NCBI GenBank assembly: GCA_019614645.1
Contig: JABWDB010000047.1
Coordinates: forward strand, 682,001-746,000
Reading direction: 5' to 3'
DNA from: Stratiolaelaps scimitus
Lineage: Eukaryota; Arthropoda; Arachnida; Mesostigmata; Laelapidae
Length of the DNA stretch: 64,000 bases
In this document: positions 24,601 to 36,229 of the stretch, piece after piece
Numbering within the stretch: the first letter of the stretch is position 1
How the letters are laid out: every line of letters begins with the position of its first letter
Notes under the pieces: generated by a model
Seen by the model: the letters and a program-made list of their open reading frames with translations, nothing else
Database searches by the model: none
What the model was told of the DNA's origin: nothing
Program-made: the position numbers and the translations under genes

Positions 24601-26203
24601 TCGTGGTGGGCGATAGGCTGTTATGAGAGATAGGCATAACGTCTTAGATTCGTTCATACGTACATGTATATGATAAGCAGACATACTTTGGGGCACAATT
24701 ACAGTTGTTCAAGCACGAGGGACATCAGGCACGTGATATTACTTACGTCAATTGGCTGTTGATGATATATGCAAGTCTGAAAGGACTTGAGGTGTTCAAT
24801 TTGGACACCGGCCTGTGGGGCCAGCCACAGGCTCAAGCGCACTTTGTCATCTTGCGGATGCTTCTGGAAGAAGCTGTTGGCCTCGTTGAGATCAACATTG
24901 TAACAAACGAGCAGGATGGAAAACCCGATTTGGTTATCAGTTTGGACAGGTCAGTGGTTGACGCTATCCTGCAATACAGCCTTTGGCCTCGTTGTATATA
25001 CGACGGACCTCAGATAGTTTTTCCGACGTATTAACTTGAATTACAATCAACACTTCGTTCCGCGCTTAAATCCCGCTGCTGCCACTCCCATGGTCTGAGT
25101 ATTTGAAATGCTAAAACCGGAAAAACGTTTCGGTTTACCGAAATGTAACCGGAAGCATCCATAGTAAGTTCCTATGGGTACCTACCGCAAAGGCACCAAA
25201 TTGGTGATGTTGTTTCGAACAAAATCGAGAACGTTTGTTTACCTGTTTAAGCGGCACCGCTTAGTAATTGAACAATGTTCCTATTTGATGGATGAACCAC
25301 ATCTATTCGAATCTCCTGAGAAGGTACACTATTTATACGAGTTCCATAATTCCATTTAGAGAATTATTCAAAAGTAATGAACAGCCACATTTAGGAATAT
25401 ATTGATGACTTTTTCAAGATTGCAGTTTTGTGTACCTGTCAGAACCGAATCAGTCTGTTAATGAAGAGGCCAACTGAAGTAGACGGCATCTTTAATGGCC
25501 TGTGGTAACTCTCCTCTCCGTCTTTACCTTGCACATTTCGATAACACCTACCGCGTTGGTTGCTTCATGACAGGTCGGCAATTGAGACAACGGGAAAGAA
25601 GGCTATTGGCGACTTTTTGTCCGACCTGCAGGTGTACAAGTCGACTGCGGATGCAGATAAGGCTCGCAAGATGTACCTAGACTATTCTGAAGTGAAGGAG
25701 ACCTCTTCATGCGGCTACGACTTCGTGAAGATTCGAGAAATTGTCATGGCGCGCAAGATGCCTCGAATGATGCTTGTTCAGAGTAACACTCGCCTCAACG
25801 AAACCAGTAACTATTGACTTCAATTTCTCTACGCAGTTCGGAGATTTATGCGTTTGTTCGGAGATTTAGGCACCTTTTCTGTCACTTGTATTATAGTTGA
25901 TCAGCATGTTCAAAATAGTTGATTATAGTTGATCTTATACAGCATGTCCTCGTTACAAAAGATGCCTCATTTATTCGTTAAGTGCGGTTAGTGCCACTTA
26001 GGAAGTGACCCAATGGGCAGGTCTAATTGTAGGCAACTTCCATTCACTTAGCTGGGGAAGTGGACCTGGTTTCGTACGATGCGAGCGCGGAAGGGTTCGT
26101 GAAGTCATGGATAGATCGTTATCCAGAGCCAGGGCCGCTGTACGACATCCTCAAAAAACTGTACATCAAAGACATGAAGCATTTCCCCTTGGCCAAAAAA
26201 TGA
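18627..26203 (+). CDS. DPP3: Dipeptidyl peptidase III, divergent copy B (12 exons, 728 aa)
   Basis: Second M49 peptidase gene with the same exon phases as copies A and C but strongly diverged sequence, so an older duplicate. Exons read: 18627-18736, 19388-19597, 19983-20223, 20883-21077, 21790-21959, 22983-23239, 23448-23553, 23824-23965, 24217-24342, 24705-24949, 25574-25806 and 26052-26203. Exon 7 is five codons shorter and exon 11 two codons longer than in copy A. The zinc motif reads HEYFGH (residues 443-448), with the metal ligands and catalytic Glu kept but the two middle residues changed. EECRAE is intact at 500-505. Intron 3 has a GC donor (AAG then GCGAGT). The ATG lies 12 nt after an acceptor-like TTTCAG at 18614. 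An in-frame TAA between acceptor and ATG rules out an N-terminal extension through this site. A polyadenylation signal AATAAA lies at 26295, about 90 nt after the stop. Confidence 0.93.
20510..20735 (+). repeat. Divergent tRNA-derived SINE in copy B intron 3
   Basis: A B-box-like CTGGTTCGATCCC lies at about 20554, followed downstream by GAGGCCTGTCATGATC and CAGCTGAAGGTCAGCTC, recognisably related to the tail of the SINE at 21159. No clear A box or target duplication was found, so the limits are approximate. Confidence 0.42.
21159..21419 (+). repeat. tRNA-derived SINE with target-site duplication, in copy B intron 4
   Basis: The head has a pol III A-box-like TGGTCTAGTGGTGAG and a B-box-like GGTTTCAAATCC at tRNA spacing. 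The body ends in a motif containing GAGCTGAGGCCTGTCAG and CAGCTGAGGGTCAGCTCG. It is flanked by 15-bp direct repeats differing at one base, GTTTGAGTGAGCGTG at 21144 and GTTTGAGTTAGCGTG at 21420, the mark of retrotransposition. Relatives of its tail lie at 1930 and 20600. Confidence 0.8.
21604..21628. repeat. GA microsatellite in copy B intron 4
   Basis: A run of AG dinucleotides followed by related GAGAGA sequence to about 21656. A shorter GA tract is at 486-505. Confidence 0.8.
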
Positions 26204-26294
26204 GTGTCCTGTGGAGTAATGCGTCAACCTCAGGTCGACCTTGCGAAGCTCTATTGATCTATGAACCTTGTGAGTGGAACAACTGGCTGTCAAA

Positions 26295-26300
26295 AATAAA
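26295..26300 (+). promoter_or_regulatory. Polyadenylation signal for DPP3 copy B
   Basis: AATAAA lies 92 bases after the stop codon of copy B and before the LINE remnant begins, so it is the likely transcript end. Confidence 0.6.
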
Positions 26301-26589
26301 TGGTTAAGCTGAATCCAATCGGGCATTGTAAAATAGCATTAGCTAAATTGTTTTTTTATCTATTCACCGTCTGAATCGAGTAGTTGACACAGAATCTGCA
26401 TAGTCACCCATTGTTCTCTGCACTCTTTCACATAATTATTACCACTCAATGTGACCATAGCTATCGCTCGGTATGGGCATTAAAGTAGAGCAGAGTTATA
26501 TACAATATGCTATGTAAAATTAACTACAAGGTGAGGGGCAATCATATATGCACTATCGGTGACTTGAAAATGATTACCCATTCAGGACT

Positions 26590-28500
26590 AGTCTGCCCAG
26601 AAAAATCACGGGAAGCCCACCAAAATGTGCCTGAAAAATTTTGATACAGGTCTTGCACGGTCATTCCAACCCAAAGGGAGGGACACCTTGGAAACAGACG
26701 AACTCGAGTCCACTCTCAGCCAGACCAACGAGGCCACAGTGGCAAGCAAATAACGGCATAATGGTGGACCCCAGAGATCAAGGTGGCATGACAAGTCTGC
26801 ATCGAGGCTAGGCGGCAGATGACTAGATCGAGAAGTGTTGCCAAACCAAGAGCTAGCAGAGGCAGGGATAATAATGATTCTACCCCAGGGTACGAGGGGT
26901 TTTCTTTTTTCTTCTGTCGTTATGAACGCTAACAAAAGGTTACAGGTTCTTATTTGGGCTAGCCAGGGCCATCGAAGGTTAGTTGAAGTGGACGTATGGG
27001 GCCTGGGGAACGTGGGTGCGAAATCACCTGCCGCCCGACAAGCTTTGGGAGGTGATTAAAGTCCTCTTCTCGACCCATCTCTTAAGGCCTCAATGAAGGA
27101 AGTAAGGAGAATGATGTAGCTAAGGTGACCATTGAGAAGATTCTTAGGGCCAGGAATAAACTGGCCAAGGGAAAGGCGCACAGTCCCGACGGTATCCCAG
27201 CAGAGGCAGTTAAAAAAGTGGTGCGGAGCTGGCCGAACACCTTCGGGGACGCTACTGATCGATTGATCCGGGATGGCACCTCTTCAAAGGAGTGGAAAAA
27301 AGGTTAACTCGTTTTGATTCCTACGAGGGGAGAAAGGTCCGTCGGCTTTTAGGCCTATCTGTCTCCTGAATACCTGTGAGAACCTCCTAGAGTATGTCAT
27401 CCATGAAAAGCTCACTGAGGAGATTGAGAATAACAGGCTGCTCTCGTTAACCAATATGGCTTTAGAAAAGGGAGATCCACATTAACATAGGGTTCTGATT
27501 GACTCAAGGTAGAGACAACCAAGACACCTAGGACAGGGGATTTGCGATACTTATTCTTCTGGATTTCAGGAATACCTTTAACTCCATAGGTTGGAAGATC
27601 AAGATATGGGTCCTGCAGGAGAAGGGCGTCTCGTACGGGTTCCATCGACTACTAGCCTGGGTACCTAGGGGATAGAGAGCTGGACATTGGGGATGGCTTA
27701 TACGACGTGACAGCGGGCGTCCCCCAGGGATACCTCCTTGGGCCCACTCTGTAGAACCCAGCCTATGACGATCTTCTGGGGATTCAGATGCCAGACAAGG
27801 TACAGCCTATATCTTACGCTAATGACCTTGCACGTCTAGACACAGCACGAGATGAATCAACCTTGCAGGAGAGACCCAATGGAGCCTTGTCCTTTGTGTC
27901 TGAGCAGATGCACGATCATCTTCTGACTACGGAAAAGGCGGAGGCCCTCTACCTGACAGGCAGAAAGAAGAAGAAGCGTGGGATTACTCTTTCACAAGAT
28001 GGCCTTCCGATTGAAACCAAAAAGGATGCCTGGTCCCTTTAGAGTGGGACACTAGCCTTACTGGCAGAACCCACAATCTGATCGTAACTAAAAAAGGCCA
28101 ACGAACCGCTATGAATCTTGCTGAATTACTCAGTGTCGGAGGGGCGTCCGGGGACAGATGACGTCTACTTGCCTCGGTGAGGGAATCCATGTCTTTGTAT
28201 GCAGCCCCAGTATGAGCTGGTATGGCGCTAAGGTCCCGGATATTCCTGGATGTTGACCTGGATTTCACCACGGCGGAACGGGATACTCAGCAGCTGGCGA
28301 ATTTCCTTTTGCATTGCTCCGTGAGACGGATCCCCAAAACGCAAATGTGTAAGCTCGTAAGCGGAGCTCTCGTACTCCCGTTGGCAGGCTGAAGCCTCGA
28401 GCCCCACTCCGAACATACAGGCAGCTGGCCACCCTGTCCCTCGATTTCGGGGCCGCTTAGGACAACTCCCTTTTGGACTTGTGGTCATACGTTTATCATA
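26590..28500 (+). pseudogene. Decayed Jockey/R1-type LINE (endonuclease edge, RT and connection remnants)
   Basis: Several plus-strand frames line up as one degenerate non-LTR retrotransposon. A linker-like DVWGLG segment lies near 26990. RT fingers follow (KAHSPDGIPAEAVKK, 27125-27305), then a motif-A remnant with FRNTFNS near 27570, motif B as AGVPQG near 27720, and YAND in place of YADD near 27815. A connection region with LLASVRESMSLYAAPV lies near 28165. The frame changes several times and stops interrupt it. It lies just after DPP3 copy B and ends at the edge of the right inverted arm. Confidence 0.72.
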
Positions 28501-28648
28501 TTTTATTTATTAGCCTCTAAGACACAATGTGTGGAGCTTTTAATATGGGAAGAGTGAAGCATCCGCTGGATAGTTGTATTCATCTTCATATGGTGAGTAA
28601 TGATACACAGGTAATTTATCTGGAACATTGTTACTGAAAGGTTTCAGC

Positions 28649-28819
28649 TCAATGCTTCCAAAAAAAGTGCACCAAGGACTCTGCCAGGCATTCTCTATCA
28701 CTAATAGTCTGGATAGAGCCTTTCAGGTGTATGCAGACTACGAGCACAAGCAGGCAGACTACGAGCACAAGCATGATTCGATGTCCCCAACTTGCTAACC
28801 AGTACACTTCAGGAGACAT
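28649..28819 (-). CDS. Small putative secreted or membrane peptide, right-arm copy, probably frameshifted
   Basis: Minus-strand ATG at 28819 opens 56 codons matching the left-arm peptide at 11268. A tandem duplication of 21 bases adds seven codons to the hydrophobic segment, so the core carries LVLVVC twice. After HFF the frame ends early at a TGA. One base out of phase, the sequence stays open for about 40 more codons to about 28545, with residues similar to the left-arm C-terminus (ELKP, then VYHYS). The shift sits at a run of seven T, so a one-base homopolymer change is likely. Confidence 0.3.
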   Translation of the reverse strand: MSPEVYWLASWGHRIMLVLVVCLLVLVVCIHLKGSIQTISDRECLAESLVHFFWKH

Positions 28820-29164
28820 TATGATAGGATACCTGATAAAAAACTAGATATATTTTTTGATACTTACGGAGTGCCTGTCATACTTTTTGGTTTGTCCCGC
28901 GTTCATTCAGAGTAAATCCGGAGGGAACCCATCAACTTTATACTTTAGTCTTTATTTCCCATTATGCTTGAGTGAATAAAAAGAGAATCGAATCATACTG
29001 AGTGATAATGACGCTGTCGCGGTTTTGGCAAGCACCATCAATCAAATTAGAAATGACAAAATATTTAGAATAACTGTCCTAACCCCGCGAATGATAGACA
29101 TTCGTAAGATCTTGAACTAAAACCAATTCTCTACATTCTCTGAGAGAATGTATAGAATGTTTGT

Positions 29165-29280
29165 GTCGAAAGCCAGTGGCCGCCGCTTCGAGCCCCGCTG
29201 CGTGACATATAAGAGAGCTTAAGCATTATGAAATTGCAGCTCCTTTAATAAACCAATAAAGCTTTACCTTTACCTTTACC
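29165..29280 (+). repeat. SINE with TTTACC tail, right arm only
   Basis: A B-box-like CTTCGAGCCCCGCTG and a 3' tail of TTTACC repeats after CCAATAAAGC define a short SINE flanked by TTTGT on both sides (29160-29164 and 29281-29285). The left arm has the uninterrupted site at 10938-10942. A relative is at 38272. Confidence 0.8.
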
Positions 29281-29822
29281 TTTGTTCTCCACAGTCTCCT
29301 GCTGGTTTTTGAGCTTGAACTCAGTATATAAAGTAAAGAAGCAATTAAATACACTCAAAACTTGTTATTATTGCAATATACTCATCTTTTAGAGCGTACT
29401 AGAGCAGTCGAACTCGGATGATTTAACAACATTTATGAATGCCTTTATGACATCGTATTCACCAAACGTCAGTCGTGGCGTCCTATTGTTTATCAGGAAA
29501 ATTGGGAACACACAGTATTTAAAATAAAAAATATATATAATTTATTTATCCTCCACCGTGCTTCCTCTGTTACATCGATCTGCAGGGAAACCGGAGTTCT
29601 ACATGCTGACGTAACGCAAATAGGTTTTGAGCAATACCAATTATATCCAACTAATGATTCTCTTCCAATCTTTCTCTCTCTATAATTATTAAATAATAGT
29701 TTTCCTTTAATCACACGTTACAACCACCTCAATGCATGATGTCTGTCTTATCATGACACTGGATCTTTTAGTGTATAGATTTCGAGGCGTGTGCTGCGTG
29801 AGTATGAGCCTATTATTTCCTT

Positions 29823-32800
29823 TCAATTTAGAGGGAAATACTTCAGATCTTTATTGTAGAGCTTCTTGAGAATGGTATAGAATGACTCCGGTTTGGGATA
29901 ACGATCGACCCACGATTTCGCGAAACCCTCAGCGGAATTATCATATGAAAGAAGATCCACTTCTCCGGCTGGGTGTCCATTGACGATATGCAAAGAAAAT
30001 GAGAAAAAAAACATTAATTTTTCCATATAATCGTAATATATAATCATCCATATAATCTATATAATCATCTGCAATAAGCCAGCATCTCGATGCTGGCTTA
30101 TTGATTGAAAACTTCAACTAGCACAACGGCACTGCCCTAAATTAGTGTTTGCGATACCTTGTCTAGATGTCTGTGCACTATAAATTTGACAACAATTTCA
30201 TACCACGTGTGTGTGGAAGAAACCTTTCCAGAAATCTCTCCCGAGGTACTTATGTGGGAGGGTTCCGACAACAAATGTCAGTTGATCATTAGAAGCTTAG
30301 AAGAACGCAAGTGTTCAATGCTGAGCCTGCGATCAATGTACTTGACCGTTCAGTTACTTCAGGGCAGATCAGTTGGCTAAGTTGTCTGCATATCATTTGA
30401 TGCGTTAAATCCTGAATGATTGGTGACCGACAGGCATAGTGTTACGCTACTTACAAGCTTCATTGAGGCGCGTGTTACTCTGCACGAGAATCGTTCTGGG
30501 CCTCTTACGGTCGATGACAATCTCGCGGATCTTTACCAAGTCAAGACCATATTTCTCCTTTACTTCGGAGTAACCCATATACATCTTGCGAGCATTTTCG
30601 ACATCAGCCGTTGCTTTGTACACCTGCAGCTTCAACAGGAAGTCTCCGATGGTCTTCCTGCCGGACTTATCAATCTCCGTCCTGTAATATGGGACGTCGT
30701 AATAATAATACTCGCATATTACTTATTTTGTTGATTAGAGCGTCTTTCGCACTCCTTTTGGTACTTAATAGAACGAAACTAAAATTTTGGTTTTGAACAC
30801 ATTTTGAAGCACAACCTGATACTTCTCTTATTACCTAACAATTATAATATATTTTATTTCCTAATTCATTACCGAACTGATTTATAGTGACTAGTTGTAC
30901 ATTCACCGAAGACGTACCTGTTCAGGGTGATAAATAGGTCTGGTTTGCCATCTTCCTTATTCGTAACGATCTTGATATCCACGAGGTCTCTAGTTCCTTC
31001 AAGAAGGACGCTCAAGATCACGAAGCGAGCATTCGCGTGGGCCTGGTTCCATTTTCCAGTGTCTGCATTGTAATTCTCGAGACCCTTTAGACCTGACAAC
31101 ACCATTGATAGCCAGTTAACGTATACCACATCGCTCGCCTCCTGGCCTTCATGATTGAACACCTGCAAGGGTAGCAAACATGTCAACAATAGCGACGGAG
31201 ATGTCGCGATTATGAACTGATAAGCGTTCGCCATATTTTAAATGTGATTCAGCTGTAACCCGCAAATCTGAATTTAGCTATCGGCTGGGGTAGTAAGCGA
31301 CTGCCGATCGAGGATTTCTGCATCAAACACCATTGAACTCGTGACCTTACTATCTCCTTCACCGCCGTTATTGGTCAACTTTTTCGCCTGTCAGAGCCTG
31401 TTCTTCTGCGATAAATCTGCAAAACGTATATATTAAATTGAATGACATCATATTGTGAGTCATTAAATCACTGTGAATTTATACTATTGATTGCTGACCT
31501 TGAGAACATTAGGAAGGGTACAGAGGTAGATACCAATACACTCCGCACGACATTCCTCATACGAGGAAGCTATGTCAGTGAAGATAGAATTGTACGTCTC
31601 CCCTGGACGATAGTATGATGTGATCTGAAAAGAAAACAATGATGTGTTATTCACCGTTAGTTGTTTTCAATGCCATGCATATATATGCTAATAATCCAAC
31701 GTAAGGTAAATTTTAACGAACGAATTTGTTTCAGATTTTTAATTTTATAGCCAATGTCTGTTAGCATTGCAGCGTCCTCCTCTACGCAGACGATATCTCT
31801 TTGTACATAAGTGTTGATGAAGATGCGACCAATCTTCATGGCACAACTACTGTACTTTCGACGCTAGCCCGCTTCCTAGGAATTCTTCTCGACGATCAGC
31901 CAACAAAAGCATCACATCGCTCTAGTCTCACACTAAAATTAGCAAGTGTCATAGCTGGCATTAATCGGGTGCGCAAGTTCCTCGAGCCTAGGATTCCTTA
32001 TGAATATTTCGGCCTCACCTATGCCAATCATATCACGCCTATCCGCGATCTTCAAAAATCAGCCATTTTTCGCACTTCTACTCGCGAGTCCTCCACACAA
32101 ATTTTAATTTCCAGTAACATTGTATCTTTCCATATCCACATAGCTTTTACCTACTGCTGTTGTATTATCTTCAAAATTATCCATGAATTCACCCAGAACG
32201 TTGTGGGCTTAGTGGTCTCTCCTCGAATAACACTCGGGGCTGTGCCACTAACCTATTATTACCAGCAATTTGTAAAAAAACGCAGGTCGCAATATTTTTG
32301 CACTGCGTGGTTCCCCCCTTGGAACTCACTCACTGTTAGTATCCGTTGGTTAAACACATCCGTGTCCCAATTTAAATTCGTCCTAAAAAAACATCTCCTT
32401 GAAGAACTAATCAAGGACGCTTAACCAAGGGCAATGCATTGTCCTCTCATTCAAGACACATTTCAAAGCTCCCCGTTACCCTCGTAACTATCTTAGTTTC
32501 ATTCCAATAATCTCACTAGGATCTTATACTTTTACTTATCAAAATTCTACATTCAATATCCAATTTAGTCTTTAATAATGATACGCATGGCGTATCCAGA
32601 AAAAGGGAGGTAAACAACATAATTTTCTCTTCTACACCTGCAAGCTTAATATCGCCGTTGCAGCTGTAATTAGTGTCTCATGTTCACTCCACTACTCTCG
32701 CACTGTCTTTTGTTATAGAAATGTTCTATTTTCTATTTTACCCTTCCATACAAATGGCGTGGTCAGCATTGTTTTGTAAATGGCCCCTGTTTATGCCACC

Positions 32801-35800
32801 AAGTTGTCTACAAAGAACTCCTCTAGTGCACGTTGCCCCCGCCGAGCCTTTGGCTAATGGGCATACTCATTAATGAACCCAAATGTTGTTTACGCACATT
32901 GTCCGGCCACAATTGTTGGCCCTTTGTTACCAATAATAATAATGTCATGTTTTAATTCGATGGTTTGACACTTGTCAGGTTAGCATACACGGACGCGGTT
33001 AGCTAAGCTCTTTTGTTATATAAGTGCAAATTAAGTAATACACAATTTTTATATTGCATACATTTTTTCCGTTTAGGGGATTCCGTGTGTTCTGCTGGTC
33101 GTAGTTCGCGGTGCCATTATTATCCACGGAGAAGAGTTTTCCACTGCCGTGGCCAAGGAGTTCGTGCAGCCCAACCTGGACCTCGAACGACGGCTCACGA
33201 TACCTAACATAACAAAATTCGTTTAATTATAAAAATATAATATAATATAAGAATACGCCTCATGAACATGTCTTCCTATATTATAAGCACATATAATATA
33301 AGAAGACATGTTCATGAGGCGTCTGTTTTGAAACTGGGTTATTTATAGATCCTGCGATAGAACCAATAGTGAACAAATAAGCCTTACTTCTTAATTAGTT
33401 CGGCGTCTGCATCGGAAACAAAGTTGACCTTCGCCGCGGCTTGCGATGCCATAATCACGTTCTGCAGATGGACATTTTTAAAACCTTCGACCTGTCGAAT
33501 CTCATCGTCTGTAACCAAACACATAGCACGCCCCTGTGTGAATACGAAGCCGACGTGTCTGTTTTGTTGAACGTGGATAAGACAACAACCTGTGATCTAT
33601 ACCCAATATCGGTATTTCCTGATATAACGAAAGTTTGGATTAGTCTCGTTCGCCCACAGCGTTTCCAGGTTCCGATAGAATTGATTTAATTTTTTTTATC
33701 TAACACAAGACCATGAAATAACAAACATCGGATCTTTAGGAGGAGATACTTACAGTTTGGAATATTGATGCCGGCTGGGACTCCGCTTCCACTGAATGAA
33801 ATGATGTCAAGTGCAGTGAAATCTGGCCGTAAATAAGAATCTTTCTCGAACTCCTTAGGCCACGGCATCGAACTTTTAATAATATCCTCCGCGTGATCCA
33901 CCAACACTCCAAGTTTCTTTGAGCTCTCCTTATTTACTACTGCAACAAAGCTTTCGAATTCGGCGCGAGAACCAGCCGGATCTCGGTAGGTCTCGATAAA
34001 GCCAACGTAGCTGAAATATAGCAACATATATAAGAGGATTAGAGTTAATGTGCGGGGCAGAATATCTCATCGAATCTGAACTCTTTTTTACTATAGCGCA
34101 AAACAGTCCGAGAATACGTCTACGAGAATATGAGAACGTATTTGACAAATAACAGAAAATTACATTATCGTCACATCTATGCCTACATACCCACTTCTGG
34201 TGGAAATAGTCATCCACAACTACATAGATTTACACCAATTCAAAATCATCCTTACCTCTCAACGACCGGTCCCTTATCCTTGATCCAATATCGACTGCCA
34301 TTCTTGTGAGCCGTCAGTGAGCCCGTGTCGAAGTACTTGATGTATTCTAAAAGCATGTTTTTTTCGTTTTGGTTCAGAGCGTTCTCGGAGGCCAACTTGA
34401 GGCTCGACATGAGAGGCGGCATCAACTGGAATGAGGGAACAATTGTATGTCTCATTATTTTGGGGGGTCAATGACGGGATGTGATCTGATACCAAGAAGG
34501 TCACACATTTGTTGGAAGGAACAAAAGAGAACTGGGCAAGGAAATACCAACGGCCCAGTGCTTAGGAACCATAAAGTGGACAATACTCACATCGGAATAG
34601 TCACCACGCGTAAACTTGAACACCTTGTCCTTATATTCCTCTTGGTGTCCGATTAATCTTTCCGGTGTGGTGTCAGTCTCGTTGGTGAACTGTTTTGAGG
34701 CAAATCTAATTTCGTACACATCCTTGACGTTGCCATCAGTATTCGCAGCCGTCTTGAACACACGGCTGTTCCATACCTCCACTTTCTGCAATAAACGAAA
34801 ATGTCTTGATCAAATCAGGTGTCTCTGCACGAAAAGTACGCAACTGTAGCTCCACGGGTTAAAGGATAGCTCGCCTGCAAATACAAAATCAATGGTTTGA
34901 AGTTCTTACTTCACCTACCTTGGAATTGAGGAACTCAGTGACGAACTTGGCGTCATCTTCGTTGCAGTTGGCCGACCAGTATGTTGTGATGCCGCTATTG
35001 GGGAAACCTAATGATCGTACCTTACTTTCATAATCATACATTCGTTCGATGCAGTGTTTAGTGTAGAAAGGGAACTCGTCATCAGGCAGCACTTCCTTCG
35101 CCGCTGAAGTCAACTTCTCGACGCATAAGTTCGGGATAAACTTGGAATCACCAAAGCCGCTATAAAAACAAATAATACAAATGGAACGTCCTTGTAAGGA
35201 TGATGGTCCACAGGGTTATTACGGCCTTCTGTGGAAGGGTGAGATGTGTAAAAATTTCCAAGTGTTTTTCCAAGGATCCTGAAGCGGACACAAAATTCGG
35301 TTTGATAATATACATCTATCTATTTAAACATGACACAGATTGTCTTGAGGCCCGAGATTTATCTTTCCTAATTGTATCTTGAAATTAAAGTGGTAATTAG
35401 TTAAGAATTTTTTCTAGGCAAACAACAACACTACTTCGGTGTCATGTCGTGTGTTCCGTTGTATAAGAAGTTACAAAACTAACCTCTTATTAGGTTGATA
35501 TAAAACTATCAACCTAATACATTTTTGACCGTAATAATATAGGCCTCAATAGCTCAACCCAGCTTTATGCAAGCTGGGTTGAGCTAATGAGCAAGCAAGA
35601 ACTGTTCCCACAAGTCATGTTGCTTCTTGTTGATACATCCTTCCCTTGAACTTTCGTATTCGTAGCTTATCCTATGACCGTTCGTATTCCACTTACCGGT
35701 AGTTGCCACCATTAGCCATGAACGCCCCGACGTAAACCAGGAAAGCCTTGACATCGTTGTCACTGAAGCCATGCTTCTGTTTCAGATGGGCTACAGTTTC

Positions 35801-36229
35801 CGGCACAGAGGGCTTTACTCGAAGGATTTTGTCGACGAGAATGAAGATCAGGGGCGACTCCGGTGAAGTCTGGAACATAGTGATGAACTGGCCCTCCCAT
35901 GACGCTCTGCGATATTTCAGTGGCGAAGTGATAAATAAGGCAACATTGGAATAACAATTCGTTAAAGAGCTGAGTAATTGAAATCAACAAGGACGCGATG
36001 TTTGTTCATTATCGCAATGTTCTCTTGTCCTCAGCGGTTGTGAGCCGATAGGTAACCTAAGCACCATTCGTAAAGGATTTGCACGGAACCAATATAAAAA
36101 AGCCAATACGTACCTGGAGAGATGATGTGCGTAAACTTTCTCGTCTTTGGTCAGGTTCTTGAAGGCCAAATCGCAGTCCAACTTTTGGAAGGGAGTATCG
36201 TTCGGGTAGAACTTGTCCGCGGTGGCCAT
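29823..36229 (-). CDS. DPP3: Dipeptidyl peptidase III, copy C (12 exons, 731 aa; inverted twin of copy A)
   Basis: M49 dipeptidyl peptidase on the minus strand. Exons in transcript order: 36114-36229, 35697-35906, 34919-35159, 34591-34785, 34256-34425, 33754-34010, 33388-33508, 33062-33203, 31499-31624, 30918-31162, 30455-30681 and 29823-29968. All borders are GT-AG and ten exons match copy A exactly in length as well as exons 2 to 12 in phase; exon 1 has two extra codons. HELLGH is preceded by the family-typical VQVGL, and EECRAE is intact. About 17 amino-acid-changing codons separate it from copy A by eye, against about five silent ones. The ATG at 36229 lies two bases after an acceptor at 36231, so this exon is also open to splicing from an upstream exon at 37107-37251 that would add a membrane anchor. 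Introns carry several perfect hairpins, and intron 8 holds the same reverse transcriptase fragment as copy A. Confidence 0.95.
31768..32424 (+). pseudogene. Non-LTR reverse transcriptase C-terminal fragment in copy C intron 8
   Basis: Inverted twin of the fragment in copy A. It begins at the YADD motif and reads through to the same C-terminal [12 protein letters not shown] and stop. Few substitutions separate the two (for example SVDED here against SGDED in copy A), and both frames remain open although neither can encode a whole polymerase. Confidence 0.72.
33255..33322. repeat. 68-bp hairpin in copy C intron 7
   Basis: Partner of the hairpin at 6111-6178, with 31-bp arms and one mismatch (CTTCCTATA against CTTCTTATA). 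The mismatch seen in copy A is paired here. Confidence 0.85.
35549..35587. repeat. Hairpin in copy C intron 2, absent from copy A
   Basis: TAGCTCAACCCAGCTT and its complement lie around the short loop TATGC. At the matching site in copy A (about 3880-3915) only one arm is recognisable. A second hairpin with 11-bp arms (TTAGGTTGATA) lies close by at about 35489-35518, again with only one arm in copy A. Confidence 0.75.
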
